This document shows positions 41,401 to 52,309 of a stretch of DNA of 64,000 bases, in pieces. The translations under genes and the position numbers were made by a program. The notes under the pieces are model-generated. The model saw only the letters and a list, made by a program, of their open reading frames with translations. It was not told the DNA's origin and made no database searches. Location: NCBI GenBank assembly GCA_032158295.1, contig CM063256.1, positions 6,979,725-7,043,724 on the forward strand. The letters are read 5' to 3'. Source of the stretch: Pycnopodia helianthoides (taxonomy: Eukaryota; Echinodermata; Asteroidea; Forcipulatida; Asteriidae). The stretch's first letter is position 1. Every line of letters begins with the position of its first letter.

Positions 41401-44400
41401 TGATAAGATTTTTATCTCTTTAAAATCAATGATATTTTTGAAAACAGAATCAAAACAAGATGACAGCTGTATGATTAAGGTTCATTGAGTTAGTTCCAAC
41501 TTTAAAGTTAACCCAATCTTAACCAAGTTTTGTTCTAACTCATGTAGAATGCAGCATTTCAGTCATGCTTAGCTTTGCTTTGTTCACACAAAATATGCAC
41601 AATATTGAATTCGCGTATCTGGGTTATTGCTCAAATAGGAGTCTTCTCGTACAGCAAGTATTGAAGACTCCAGTAAGCATTATCAATCATCAGAATAAGT
41701 CAAGGTACCTTGCATCACTGTTAACATAACCAGACTTAATTAGTATGTTTGCAGGGGGAAATGTTAATTTCAATATCAAAATGGGTTTTGTTTTTTAAAG
41801 AAGAAGAAAATGAAAAAGCTGCATCATGTTCTTCATTCTTGATGTAGGGAATGAAAAGATGATTTTTAATAATCAGACTGTTGTATTTTTTCACCAATGT
41901 ATGCATAAACTCGGTATAGACTCTTCAAAATGGGAGCACCTGTATTTGAGCTACAATGCTGTTCTGGAACCAACTTGAGGTTTCAAAATATGACTTAATA
42001 TTGTAGAATATTTGTTGATTGGAAACTTGAGTTATTCTCAAAGATTATTTACAGTGTCGCCGCAAGCATTAAATCTTATTTTTGAAATGTGTTGAATGAA
42101 AAGTATTTTTGTTAAGTTGGGAAGGGCAAGTGCTGAAAATTGCTTTATGGCATTTTATAGGGTATTTTTAATGCACAGTGCACAGTTTTTGTGACTATGA
42201 AGGTAGATGACAGCATTTCAAGCACATTTTGTTGCTGAAAGGTTTAAAATTCTAGGTTTTACACACAAAATCAAAGTTGATGATTTTGTTAGCATCAAAT
42301 TTTGCATGATAACCACACGAAGACCACAGGAGAACTTCTACCGCGGAGTGTATTTTGAATGAATACAGAAATCATGTGAATGTTTTTCCTTTTTGATTCC
42401 AGTTGGATGGTGAACTTTCACAGGTCAGTTAAACATTCATGCACGCTTTATTTGTAGCTTGCACTGATCTCTTTGGCCATGTTGGCAATCATGATCCTAA
42501 ATTATGGTACGGTCATCTTGGTACTTTAATTGATCAAGGAACCAAGCTGTGGCTCTGACTTACACCTTTCATTTTAGAGAGCACTATGAGTATGACCAAT
42601 TGAATGTTACTGTTGACCAATTTTTCAAATACCCTGAAAGGCTAACAAAAACCGCATCATGCAACCCGGCCCCCAAAATATAAAAAATTGCAAAGATTGC
42701 CTCAAGTGGACTAATCGTATCTGGATATACCTCACTCTACATAGAAACTTGTTGAGTAACTTTTGAAACAATGTGTTTGGTAAGTAAGACTTTGCAGTGT
42801 AACCGAATTTACATGTGCCTACTACCTTTATCTCAGGTAATATTGTGTGCTTTGCAATTTTAATTCTGCCGTGTCAACTGAATGGGTAGTTGCAGATTTT
42901 TAAAGCAGTTTTTTCCGTGGAGTTGTGTGTATTGCATTTTAACAATTCTTGAACCGATGGATTTCTTTCTTTCCATGTGCTGTTTGTTTAAAAAATTCTC
43001 ATTGAGTAGAAGATCAATAGATCTTTTTAGTATCAAGTGAACGGTGTTTTGTATAAATGGATGACAAGAAAATACAATGAAGTGTTTTTATTTTCCATTT
43101 TATTTTCCTTTTTTTGAAAAAGCTCAGTTTATGTTCTTTACTTGTTTTGAAATGCTATCTCGTGTAACGCCGAATAGTTACCCTTGTTTTCTATTAACAC
43201 TACATGGTTAATTATTTGTCTGATGAGCACCTTGCATTCCTAAATAAGGACCATAAGTGCACTAACCCACAAAAGGACAACAATTGCTTAAAGGGAACGT
43301 CTGCTGCTTTTCTTGAGAGTTCTCTGTCATCCTTCACACTGTTTTTGAGAGCATCAAGTGTACCCAAACTAAACATCTCAAGCACATGGTTATGAGATAT
43401 TCCCCCAATTTGTGTGTTTATTTCAACTTATAGATCATTATCATTCAATCTGTTTGCCAAATATTGATTACAAAAAGGAATAGGTGTTTTTGCTTTGCTC
43501 CACTGCATTCATTGTTTGTTTAAACATATCTCATTTAGGAATAAGCTCCTACTCTTCAAATTGACGTACATTGTAACGATGGCAGCCACAGAGTAGTTAA
43601 ATGTCAACTTTTAGTCCCCCAAAGTGTTCTCAAATGCTTTAAGAAATAATAGCCTGAGATGTACACATTTACACATTGAAGACTTGCAGTGGATTTCCTG
43701 CTTAAATCAGCTTTGTTTTTGCTAAACTCTGCAGTGATGATTATTTTTTTTGCCTGAATGACAGCAAAACATTCTTGAAAAGCTTGCATGTTGGCATAGA
43801 TGAAGTACTGGTTTTGAGTGCGAGGTTAAATCATGTAGGTATTCACACTGTTTCTAAGAAAATTGTTGTCAGTTTTAATTAAGGAAAGATCAATGAATAG
43901 ATTATGAGAAATCTCAGTGGTGGATGTTTGTATTTGCCCTGATCCTTTGAGATACCTAGATACTCCCATAGAGACCTAGATACTACAGGAGCCAACCTCA
44001 ATCCTCCAAACTTAACTGATTGCCCTGATCCTTTGAGATACCTAGATACTCCCATAGACACCTTGATACTACAGGAGCCAACCTCAATCCTCCAAACTTA
44101 ACTGATTGCCCTGATCCTTTGAGATACCTAGATACTCCCATAGAGACCTAGATACTACAGGAGCCAACCTCAATTCTCCAAACATAACTGATTGCCCTGA
44201 TCCTTTGAGATACCTAGATACTCCCATAGATACCCAGATACTACAGGAGCCAACCTCAATCCTCCAAACTCAACTGATTCGAGTTGTTTAGCAACCCCCT
44301 CGGCCTTCATTGGGAGACTTTTATTACGATAGAGGGCGTCCCATTCACTAGTCATTTTCTATTGTTCTTATTGCTGAGAACAATAGAAAAGGAACGGTGA

Positions 44401-47400
44401 GTTGGATGCCCGCTATTGTCTCAAAAGTCTGAGATATTTATGATTCTTTCAGCCATTTTTTGAGGAAATTACACCAATGGTGTAGTGCTCATTGGTTATT
44501 TAGGGGTTTCAAATGCACTTGCTGATTGAAATGTGCTTGAAAAAATGGTGGGTGGGAGTTTATATCTTTACAAATTTCTTGGAATGCATGTTATCAGAAA
44601 GAAAACTCTCAGGCAATATATAAAAAAAAATTATTTTTTCTTTGACTTAATCAAATAATCCCTGATTCTGCTTGCTTATTTTTACAACGGGTTTTTCATT
44701 AACTGCCTGTTTCCATGATTTGCTGTGTTTGAGGTTGTAAAGCAACAAAGCAACCTTTTTTATTTGCGATTCACAACTGCTTTTTTGTATTATTGACTTA
44801 TTTTGTACTTTGGATAGATAAATTCCATATAAATTATTGACAAACAAGCAATTCTTTTTAGTGATATTATGCTTGTATTTTGTTTCCTTTGATAGTGTTG
44901 ATCCGTACTAGCCAACACTTTGGTGAACTGTATGAAACATTTAGCTAAAATACAGAATACAAATTAAAATTGAACTCCTTCTAAAGGGCCCCCATGCCAC
45001 TTTCTTAAAAAATATCTCACTTGTGCAGTTCCACCTTCACAACTATGTCCATAACTGTTATCATTGTGATTAAGTTTTTAATTTAAACTAGTGTATTAAA
45101 ATAGTGTATTATTTTATTATAACATGGATAGCTTCACAGACAATCCCATAGATAAAGACTGTGCAAGGCTCGCGTGTATCAAGTCTTATTCTCAGGTTTT
45201 CTTTGTTGATTTGTTAAATTTATATAACTTTCATATATATTATGGCAAAATGTTACATTCTCAACAATAAATGACAAAATTTGTATAGCCATAAACGATG
45301 TTAAACTAGAGTGTTTGAAGAAACGGAATTGCACACACATAAAACTCAATATGGTTTGGACCAACTTGGTCCCGGAAGTTTGAATACGTGAGAGACTTGC
45401 ACAATCTAATGGTTCACACAGTGTTCACTATTTAAGATATTTAAAGGAACATTACAGAATTGGTTATTGTAAAATATACTTTTGATCACAGATTTACATA
45501 AAACTTACACGGTATAATGATGATGATAGTAGAAAACATCTCTTGAAATATTTCTGTCTGAAATGCCATATTTGATGAGAAATGAATAAACTAAATTTCC
45601 GATTGGAGTTTATCGCTCAGTGAGCGTTTTATTCATTTGTTGAACCTATATGATTTCATGCAAATGTGTAATTTGTTTTTCACTATTTTCTCGTGACCCA
45701 GATGGCCAATCGATCTCAAACTTCTACAGGTTTGTCAGTTTATGTATATGGTGGATTAAAATAAAGTGCTTACACTGCCAGCAACTGTTTTGTTAGCAAA
45801 AACCAATTCTGTAATGTTCCTTTAAGTATCATTGAACACAATTGTTTTTTATAGGATTTGAAATAACTAATTCTGTACCCTCCAGGCCAGAGACTTTATG
45901 GTGGCAATGGAGGCAACTTCCTTAGTGCCTCATGGTTATTGCCTTGGTGCCCTCTGAAATGTGCCAGTAGAACCTTAGATATCAGTCGAAGAGGTTCCTT
46001 AGATATCATCGAAGAGGTTCCCTTAGAAATGGAAAAAATTGCCTACCATTTAGCACAAAAGTATCACAAAGTATCTGACTGTCTCTTTACACTTGAGTGT
46101 ATAGATTATTTCTTGCACATTTTGTGAAGTAAAAACAAACCTTGTAGTTGAGAATGTCACTTTATTTTGCACAAGTGAATCATAGTTCCCTCACAATGAT
46201 GATAGTTTTATGTTTTTCCTAGCTTGTATCACTTTTAAAGGAACATTACAGAATTGGTTTTGCTAACAAAACAGTTGCTGGCAGTGTAAGCACTTTATGT
46301 AATCCACCATATACATAAACTGACAAACCTGTAGAAGTTTGAGATCGATCGGCCATCTGGGTCACGAGAAAATAGTGAAAAACCGATTACACATTTGCAT
46401 GAAAACACATAGATTCAACAAATGAATAAAACGCTCACTGAGCGATAAACTCCAATCGGAAAATTAGTTTATTCATTTCTCATCAAATATGGCATTTCAG
46501 ACAGAAATATTTCAAGGGATGTTTTCTACCATCATCATCATTAGACTGTGTAAGTTTTATGTAAATCTGTGATCAAAAGTGTATTTTACAAGTTTTTTTT
46601 CTTACCAATTCTGTAACGTTCCTTTAAGCAAGCTTTGGGGTTTCAAAGACAAAAGTCAAATCCTTTCCAAATATCCTTCAGGGATTTTCTTTTTGTTTTA
46701 ACAAAGGAAAATTGTCAAGCTTCTCATTGCTCAACCCAAGACATAATTGTTTTCTCATTATGAAATTCAAAACTATAACATATTCTTTGAAAAGATCAAT
46801 GGAATATCTTGAAAACATCATTACTATTGAAAAGAGAAACTCTCAAAGACAACAAAAATCTGTCAAAATCAAAGACATAAAACTAAGTAAAAGATCTTAA
46901 AAAAGGATAACTTAAACCATGTAGTTCAGGTCCTATTTTTTAATAAATTGGTTCAAAATTTCAGTGTAAATTTTTCACCCATGATAGAGTTATTCAACAC
47001 CCAGGATTTATCCAATTATTTGTGTGATACTAATTACTTTGATTTCTTGTTGACATTCTAGCTTTGTGGTGTGTCGATTTTGAGAGCTGGAGAGGTCATG
47101 GAGCCTGCCCTCTGTGAAGTGTGTAAAGACATCCGACTCGGCAAAATACTCATCCAGACAAATCTTGAAACTGAAGAACCAGAGGTAGGCTTTTACAAAA
47201 TCTTAGTTCACGCCTTGGGTTACGCGTTCCATCGATGACAATGCAACATTTTCTACATGGTCTCCCCTGTTTTCCCTATCTTTTGTTTTCTCACTTGTAT
47301 TTTGTTTTCTTTTCTTCCTCTTGTCTTCACAGCTCCATTATTTGAGACTGCCTAAGGAGATTGAAAAAGATCATGTGATCTTGATGGATGCTACCGTGGC

Positions 47401-48351
47401 AACGGGAGCAGCAGCCATGATGGCCATCAGGGTGCTGCTAGACCATGACGTCCCTCAGGAAAACATAATGTTACTGTCTCTACTGATGGCAGAATCTGGT
47501 TAGTATCTCATCCCCGATCCAACCTCTGAAAATTGTCTCTTAAATGCTTTACCGGTTGGCAACTTAAATTGTTATCATCCATTTCATTGCCTTCTTTTTC
47601 AGAATTCCATAATATTTTTTGTTGTTATGACTGGTCGTCCATATTAAAGTTGAACTGATTTGTCATTACTGTATTTGTCATAACTGTTCAGGTGTACATA
47701 CAGTTGCTTATGCCTTCCCCAAGGTGAAGATTGTAACAACAGCAGTCGACAAAGAAGTGAATGAGAACTTCCACATAATTCCAGGAATAGGTGAGTGTAA
47801 AAGTTCCATATGAATATATATGAAAACAAATATCATTTGGTGTTCGATACGGGGCATGGTGTACCCCTTCTTCTATTGTGTCTTCATTGTGTTCTGAGAA
47901 TCTCAGGAATTCTTTAGAGAATTTTAGGGGTACTTTTGTACAAGAGGAAAATACAGGTAGTGTGTTAAAGTATGGAAACATTGGGGGGAGGGGATACACT
48001 CTGCCCCATATCAGGCATGGTATTAAAAACAAAAATACAACCTTCAAAAGAACTGGCATTTTTTCTTGAGAGTTATATTTAACAACTTTGTGTTTTTTAT
48101 TCTGTATACTTTTAAAGATTTTTTCTGGTATTTGAACTTCAACAACAGGTCAAAACACACTAATATTTTTTACAAAAATGATGTAATCTCAACACTGATT
48201 TAAACAATACTAAAGTTTACCTTTTAGATGGATAGTAGCTATGCAGATAGGACTAGACCCTCGTACACAATTTTATTACGAATTGCTGACAATAGTTTCT
48301 TATTTTATTTCAGGTAACTTTGGAGACAGATACTTTGGTACTAGCACGTAG
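38407..48351 (+). CDS. UCKL1: Uridine-cytidine kinase-like 1, C-terminal UPRTase-like part (5' exons missing)
   Basis: Exons: 38407-38423 (17 nt, inferred), 39743-39841, 40480-40573, 41150-41209, 47062-47184, 47333-47498, 47692-47790, 48314-48351. All junctions are GT-AG and in phase, giving 231 residues to the stop. The protein matches UCKL1 rather than [58 protein letters not shown], and the C-terminal [16 protein letters not shown]1 combines an N-terminal uridine/cytidine kinase domain with this phosphoribosyltransferase-like domain and works in or near pyrimidine salvage in the cytosol. The PRPP-loop reads [10 protein letters not shown]; bacterial UPRTs have ATGGS, so UPRT activity is doubtful here. 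The vertebrate acidic tail after DRYFGT is absent. The kinase exons should lie upstream, in the gap or in sequence displaced by the inverted arm. An optional 21-nt exon is listed separately. Confidence 0.9.
38497..38773. mobile_element. MITE family B copy with internal deletion
   Basis: TTAAAGGTATTGTACACTTT at the left and GTGTACAGGGCATTTAA at the right. Nearly identical to 5557-5899 over the first ~140 bp, but lacks an internal block that contains the ATCACGCGCGATAATG palindrome. It lies in the first visible UCKL1 intron. Confidence 0.75.
38858..39295. mobile_element. MITE family D, perfect 26-bp terminal inverted repeats
   Basis: The ends are exact inverse copies starting CTGGGGTGCGTTCCACTTGC. 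The subterminal regions repeat GTTTGCGC, GTTGGCAACGTTTGC and GTTCCACT/AGTGGAAC motifs in both orientations. 438 bp, no transposase ORF. I could not identify a target duplication. Confidence 0.85.
39850..40221. mobile_element. MITE family C copy
   Basis: Shares with 11778-12073 GTTTCTCAGATTGTGTAT, CGATATCTCAAAAACGCTAC, AACAATCGAACGGTT and the terminus TTTGCCTTTAA. It begins within a few bases of the UCKL1 donor at 39842, so an insertion abuts a splice site. Confidence 0.55.
42403..42423 (+). other. Candidate 21-nt in-frame microexon of UCKL1
   Basis: A pyrimidine-rich tract ending TTTTTGATTCCAG precedes TTGGATGGTGAACTTTCACAG, then GTCAGT. It would insert seven residues (LDGELSQ) in phase 0 between the exons ending at 41209 and starting at 47062. 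That position is in the linker just before GVSILRAGE. It is not part of the family core as I recall it, so it would be an optional cassette or a chance match. Confidence 0.4.
43935..44280. repeat. 86-bp minisatellite, four copies
   Basis: CCCTGATCCTTTGAGATACC recurs at 43937, 44023, 44109 and 44195, 86 bp apart, with few differences between units. It lies deep in the large UCKL1 intron. Confidence 0.95.
44315..44430. other. 116-nt fold-back hairpin
   Basis: The two halves are inverse copies. The apical 14 bp are perfect (TTTTCTATTGTTCT with its inverse, loop TATTGCTG), and the lower stem is roughly three quarters matched (AGACTTTT at one end, AAAAGTCT at the other). Intronic, between the 86-bp minisatellite and ordinary intron sequence. 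Could be a tiny MITE or a pre-miRNA-like hairpin. Confidence 0.55.
45441..45825. mobile_element. MITE family A, full copy
   Basis: TTAA-flanked terminal inverted repeats TTAAAGGAACATTACAGAAT and inverse, same orientation as 5966-6358, in the large UCKL1 intron. Confidence 0.85.
46235..46627. mobile_element. MITE family A, full copy, opposite orientation
   Basis: Same element as 45441-45825 but inverted, 409 bp away. Both termini and the TTAA sites are present. The pair forms a large potential intronic hairpin. Confidence 0.85.
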
Positions 48352-49078
48352 CATTGGAAAGTCCAAACCAGGAGTCGGTTACATGGGGTTCTAATCTCAA
48401 ACATTGTGCTTGGCTCGCCAGCAAAGTAAGAAGGTCAAAAGGAAGATGGCCTTATTGGCCCATCGTGTCTGCAGCACATATTTAGCTTTGCTTTTACAAT
48501 GTTTTATCATTGATTTACCGTTAAGATGGTTGGAGGATGAAATTATTTTTTTCTCTGTAAGAATGGGCTCTGGTCAAAGGTCAAGCTATATGGTCAGGTT
48601 AATGATAGGAGAGTGCCATGATTGCAAAAGAATTTATCTGGCTGAAGAGGAAATTTCATTTTGACAACTTTCAGAATAAGCTAGAACTTTATTTTTCATC
48701 ATTTTATTCTTAGAGAATGTGTCCATTACTTGGCCTTAAAGATGCTACAAGAGGAAAGCTTAAATGTAGATGGGTTGGGGGGGGGGTGAAAAGAAAGTTG
48801 AGGAAAACTAATCATACCATTATTTTTTTATTAAAGGGAAATTTCTGAGCTAGTTGTTTGTTATTTGTTTAAGTACAGACTGTCTTGTCTTTCAAAGTTT
48901 TAAGGTTGTTTTATAATTGGTCTGAGCCATGTAGTCACTCTGCAAGGCCTAGTCATGAAAACAAACGCTGTAATGAGTTTTAATTTCTTGCTGAAGGATG
49001 TTTTGCAGAATGTATTCACTGGTTCATAAGTCTGAACATGATAAAATGGGCTGAGTAGGGCTTTATTGAAGGCAGGGT

Positions 49079-49450
49079 CATAGATTGGTAAATACTCCAA
49101 AAATGAGTTACCATAAAAAACTTAACTAGTTGAAAGCACCGCAGCTGTTGATAGTATATACTATTTTTTAGAAAGGATTCCCTTTAAGTGATTTGGTTTA
49201 AATCATTTTTCACCCCAAAACATTTGAATCTGCGATTCATGCATGAATCGTTTTTCAGATTTCTGAGGGTTTGTGTCCGTTCACTGAATGCTGCGGCCAG
49301 AGATGCGGTTGGTACCCACTCTCACCTCGCTATACCTGGAAGGATAACATGTTATTGTGAAAATACTGGGAAAGTTTTGGCTGTTTTCTCAATAAGCAAC
49401 AATGTATTCAACTGAAACTTTCACATGTGACTTTTATTGTATCATTCTTT
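49079..49450. mobile_element. MITE family C, diverged copy
   Basis: Weak but ordered matches to 39850-40221: ATTGGTAAATACTCCAAAAA, a TTTTAGAAAGGATTCCCTTT segment, TTTTTCAGATTTCTGAGG, and CTGAAACTTTCACATGTGAC followed by TTTTATTGTAT. Confidence 0.45.
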
Positions 49451-50275
49451 ATAATTTTATTAAAACACAATGTATTAGGGGATTTTTAACCTTGGTATCA
49501 AAATGCCTGACACTGTTACAGTCCTCATATTGATTTCAATTCTTAGACTGAATAGTTCATTATGAAAATTAATTTAAGAACTCATGAAATATGTTTTGTT
49601 TTGGTTTTTTTACTTTTTGTCTTGTACCTTTATCTAAACTAGGTCTTGAATACGAAATTACATTTTCGTTTATCAATTAGTACTACTGTTGAGATTAGTT
49701 CAAAGTGGTTTTTTAACCCAAAATGTCAATATTTTATGAGAATTGTTCAGATGATTGGGATCTCCTTAGGACAATTTTGTCTGGAAAAAGAAGCTACTTT
49801 ATTTTTTTAAAGAAATTATGTTAAAATATATTTTTCGTCTAGAAAGAGTGAAAAGTGCACTTTAAGTCCAACATTATAAGATTGACAAAGATGGAATGCA
49901 GATTTTAAAATGTTTAACATGAGTGGTGTTTTAAATTGTTCTAAGATAATTACAAATAGAGTGAAGAACGTATTTGTTATTGCATTCAAGAAGGTTAAAT
50001 GTAACTTTTTATCTTCAAGCAAGTTTAATTCTCGATTCTGATTGGTTGATCCATAGCAACAAGAGAGTGATATTAAGCTATATTGCATGGCCCAAATCAC
50101 ACTTTCTATCGTGCTGTACTTACTCTGTGTATTGCACCATTTTAAGCTGTGTGTCAAGTTTGCTTGAAGATAAATTCATAATCACTCGTGCACTTGTGGA
50201 TTATGGAAAAATATAGCGTGTTTGCATCGAGGATAACAAATATTTTTTACCTTTTTGATTTTACCATACATCTGT

Positions 50276-50452
50276 TGGATAAGCAGGACGGTTCTTGTAC
50301 ACTCAACAGGACGGTTCTTTTCAGAACTAAGGAGTCTCTTGAGTTCCGAATTCTACTCTGTGGCACTAGAATAAAGAACAAGTCTACATGGCTAAGTAGA
50401 TGTATACACATGGTGTTACCGCAAACTCAATGTACACTGTATACTCGGTGAA
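50276..50452. repeat. Dispersed repeat family E, copy 2
   Basis: Ordered matches to 10867-11046, including TTCTTTTCAGAACT, AAGTAGATGTATACACATGG and GGTGTTACCGCAAACTCAAT. The GGACGGTTCTT motif is duplicated at its start. Confidence 0.6.
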
Positions 50453-52215
50453 CATTTGAATAGTTTCACAGCCATATGCTAACATCAACTTTTGGCTGCC
50501 AGATTGTTTTATTAGAACCACAAAGACATTCTGAATAATAATTCAATGCACTCATTTTTGGGTAGTGTCAAGGTCGTTTATTGAAAGATCAGTGGTATAA
50601 AAATAAATCAGGAATATAAATTGATATGAAAAGTTGATTGATGTATCGCTACTCTTGTAAATAACATGATTTACATTACTTATAAAATGATCCCATTTAC
50701 CACATTATCTTGTTTAGAAACAACTCTGACAAATTATTTTGTCTGAAATCCTACAACCTTTTCGAAATCATGCTTTTCTGTATGATTTTCAGGGCATGCC
50801 CAGACATGACAGATTTTGTTAAAATATTTTGGGAATAGGAGATAAAAACAAAAAGGAGTAGTTTTGTTTCAGTGAGAACTACTTTGTTGAAACAATTGTT
50901 TTTAAATGCTTGGGGTAACATGAATTAAATTGAATTAAATTTGTATAAGCTTTTACACAAGCTTTCGTTAGACCCCTTGCATAGGCAGCATTGTTGAGGT
51001 CAACAAATGAAATCCACTGATCACTCTTATTTTTAACCTCAGTGAGGGCGCTGTTGGAACATGTGATGTCATTTGCAAAGAGTCTTACTCATTTGCTCCC
51101 TTTGAATCTACATGAATGTTTCTTCACTCGACATTGTACAATCCCTAGAATAATAAAATGCGTTACCATAACTTTATTTTCCATGCAAAACCATGAGCAA
51201 ATAAAACAGCTCGCAAAAATATTGTGATTTGACGTTTCGTTTTGTAAAACATGATTCTCGTATTAACATACATGTAGCTGTGATGTTATTAACTCTTGAT
51301 GTTCTTCAATCATGACAACTCATGTTGTCAACTCACGATGTGGTCCTGCTCACATAGGGAGGGGTTATTTTGTTTTCTTTTCAAAATGTTGGATTCTTCA
51401 CCTGCCATTTTCAATGGAGATTATAAGGCCCCAAGTCTTTTCATATATACAAAAAAGACCAAATACAGTTTCAGTGATGTTATGTTTTCAACCAAACTGA
51501 TTACCATTAAACAATATCTAAAAAACTACGTTGACAAAATAATTTTCTTTCATTCTACCACAACCCTGCATTAAATCAAAGTACTTTATCATAACACCTA
51601 ATCTTAGTAGATCAAAATATAAAAATATGGTAACAAATGACCAATTTCATTTGGTGATGAGATCATGCATCCTCTCTCAGTGAAAGTACAATTTTTAAAA
51701 TTACTCAGATCTTCCAATCGAACTACAGTCAATGTATGTACTCTCCATTCTTTAAAAAGAGTCACCCTCTGTTGCATAGTATGTCAAGAGATCAATATTT
51801 GAATCATTTCATATATTAAGGTATAGCTTTAAAATAGTGGTTTCCATTTCATAAATGCTAGTATGAGTTGTTTTCTTCCAAGAATGTAAATTAGCCTTTC
51901 CCATGAAATTATGCTAATAACATTCACACATGAATACAGACACTAATGGTTAGAAAATGCCAGAGAGTTGTGCACTATGCAGACGCACAAACGTACATGT
52001 AGTGCACGCCATCATCAGCCCCATACAAAAAGGTGTAATTTTCCCTCATTTTGTCAACCAGTAGTGTTAGTGTGCACACACGCACGATGTGCAATTTACA
52101 TATGTCACGGGAAAGGTCTATTATATTAATTGAAAGATCAACGACTGAGGAAATTAGTTTAGACTGGGTTGTTTCTAAGCAAGATGCCCCTTTGAAGGTG
52201 GCTTATAATTTGATA

Positions 52216-52221
52216 TTTATT
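52216..52221 (-). promoter_or_regulatory. Candidate polyadenylation signal of the xylose isomerase gene
   Basis: AATAAA on the minus strand, about 90 nt after the stop codon at 52310-52312. Position is plausible; unproven. Confidence 0.4.
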
Positions 52222-52309
52222 GGCAAGATTACACCACAGGCTAATGATCCTTTGCACCATCAGTCAAATCTTTTCATTTTAGGTGAATACATCATGAATT
52301 CACTGAAGC

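Larger units (their letters stand above)
48352..52309. other. Intergenic region between convergent UCKL1 and xylose isomerase genes
   Basis: Holds the UCKL1 3' UTR (extent unknown), a diverged MITE C copy (49079-49450), a family E repeat (50276-50452) and AT-rich sequence. I see no convincing coding sequence; the longest ORF (113 codons, minus strand, 49816-50157) has no recognisable motif. Confidence 0.6.

Noticed and set aside
43935..44280. CRISPR-like array
   Set aside because: The 86-bp units are contiguous without unique spacers, in an animal intron: a minisatellite.
49816..50157. 113-codon minus-strand ORF
   Set aside because: No recognisable motif, AT-rich intergenic context, composition typical of chance frames.
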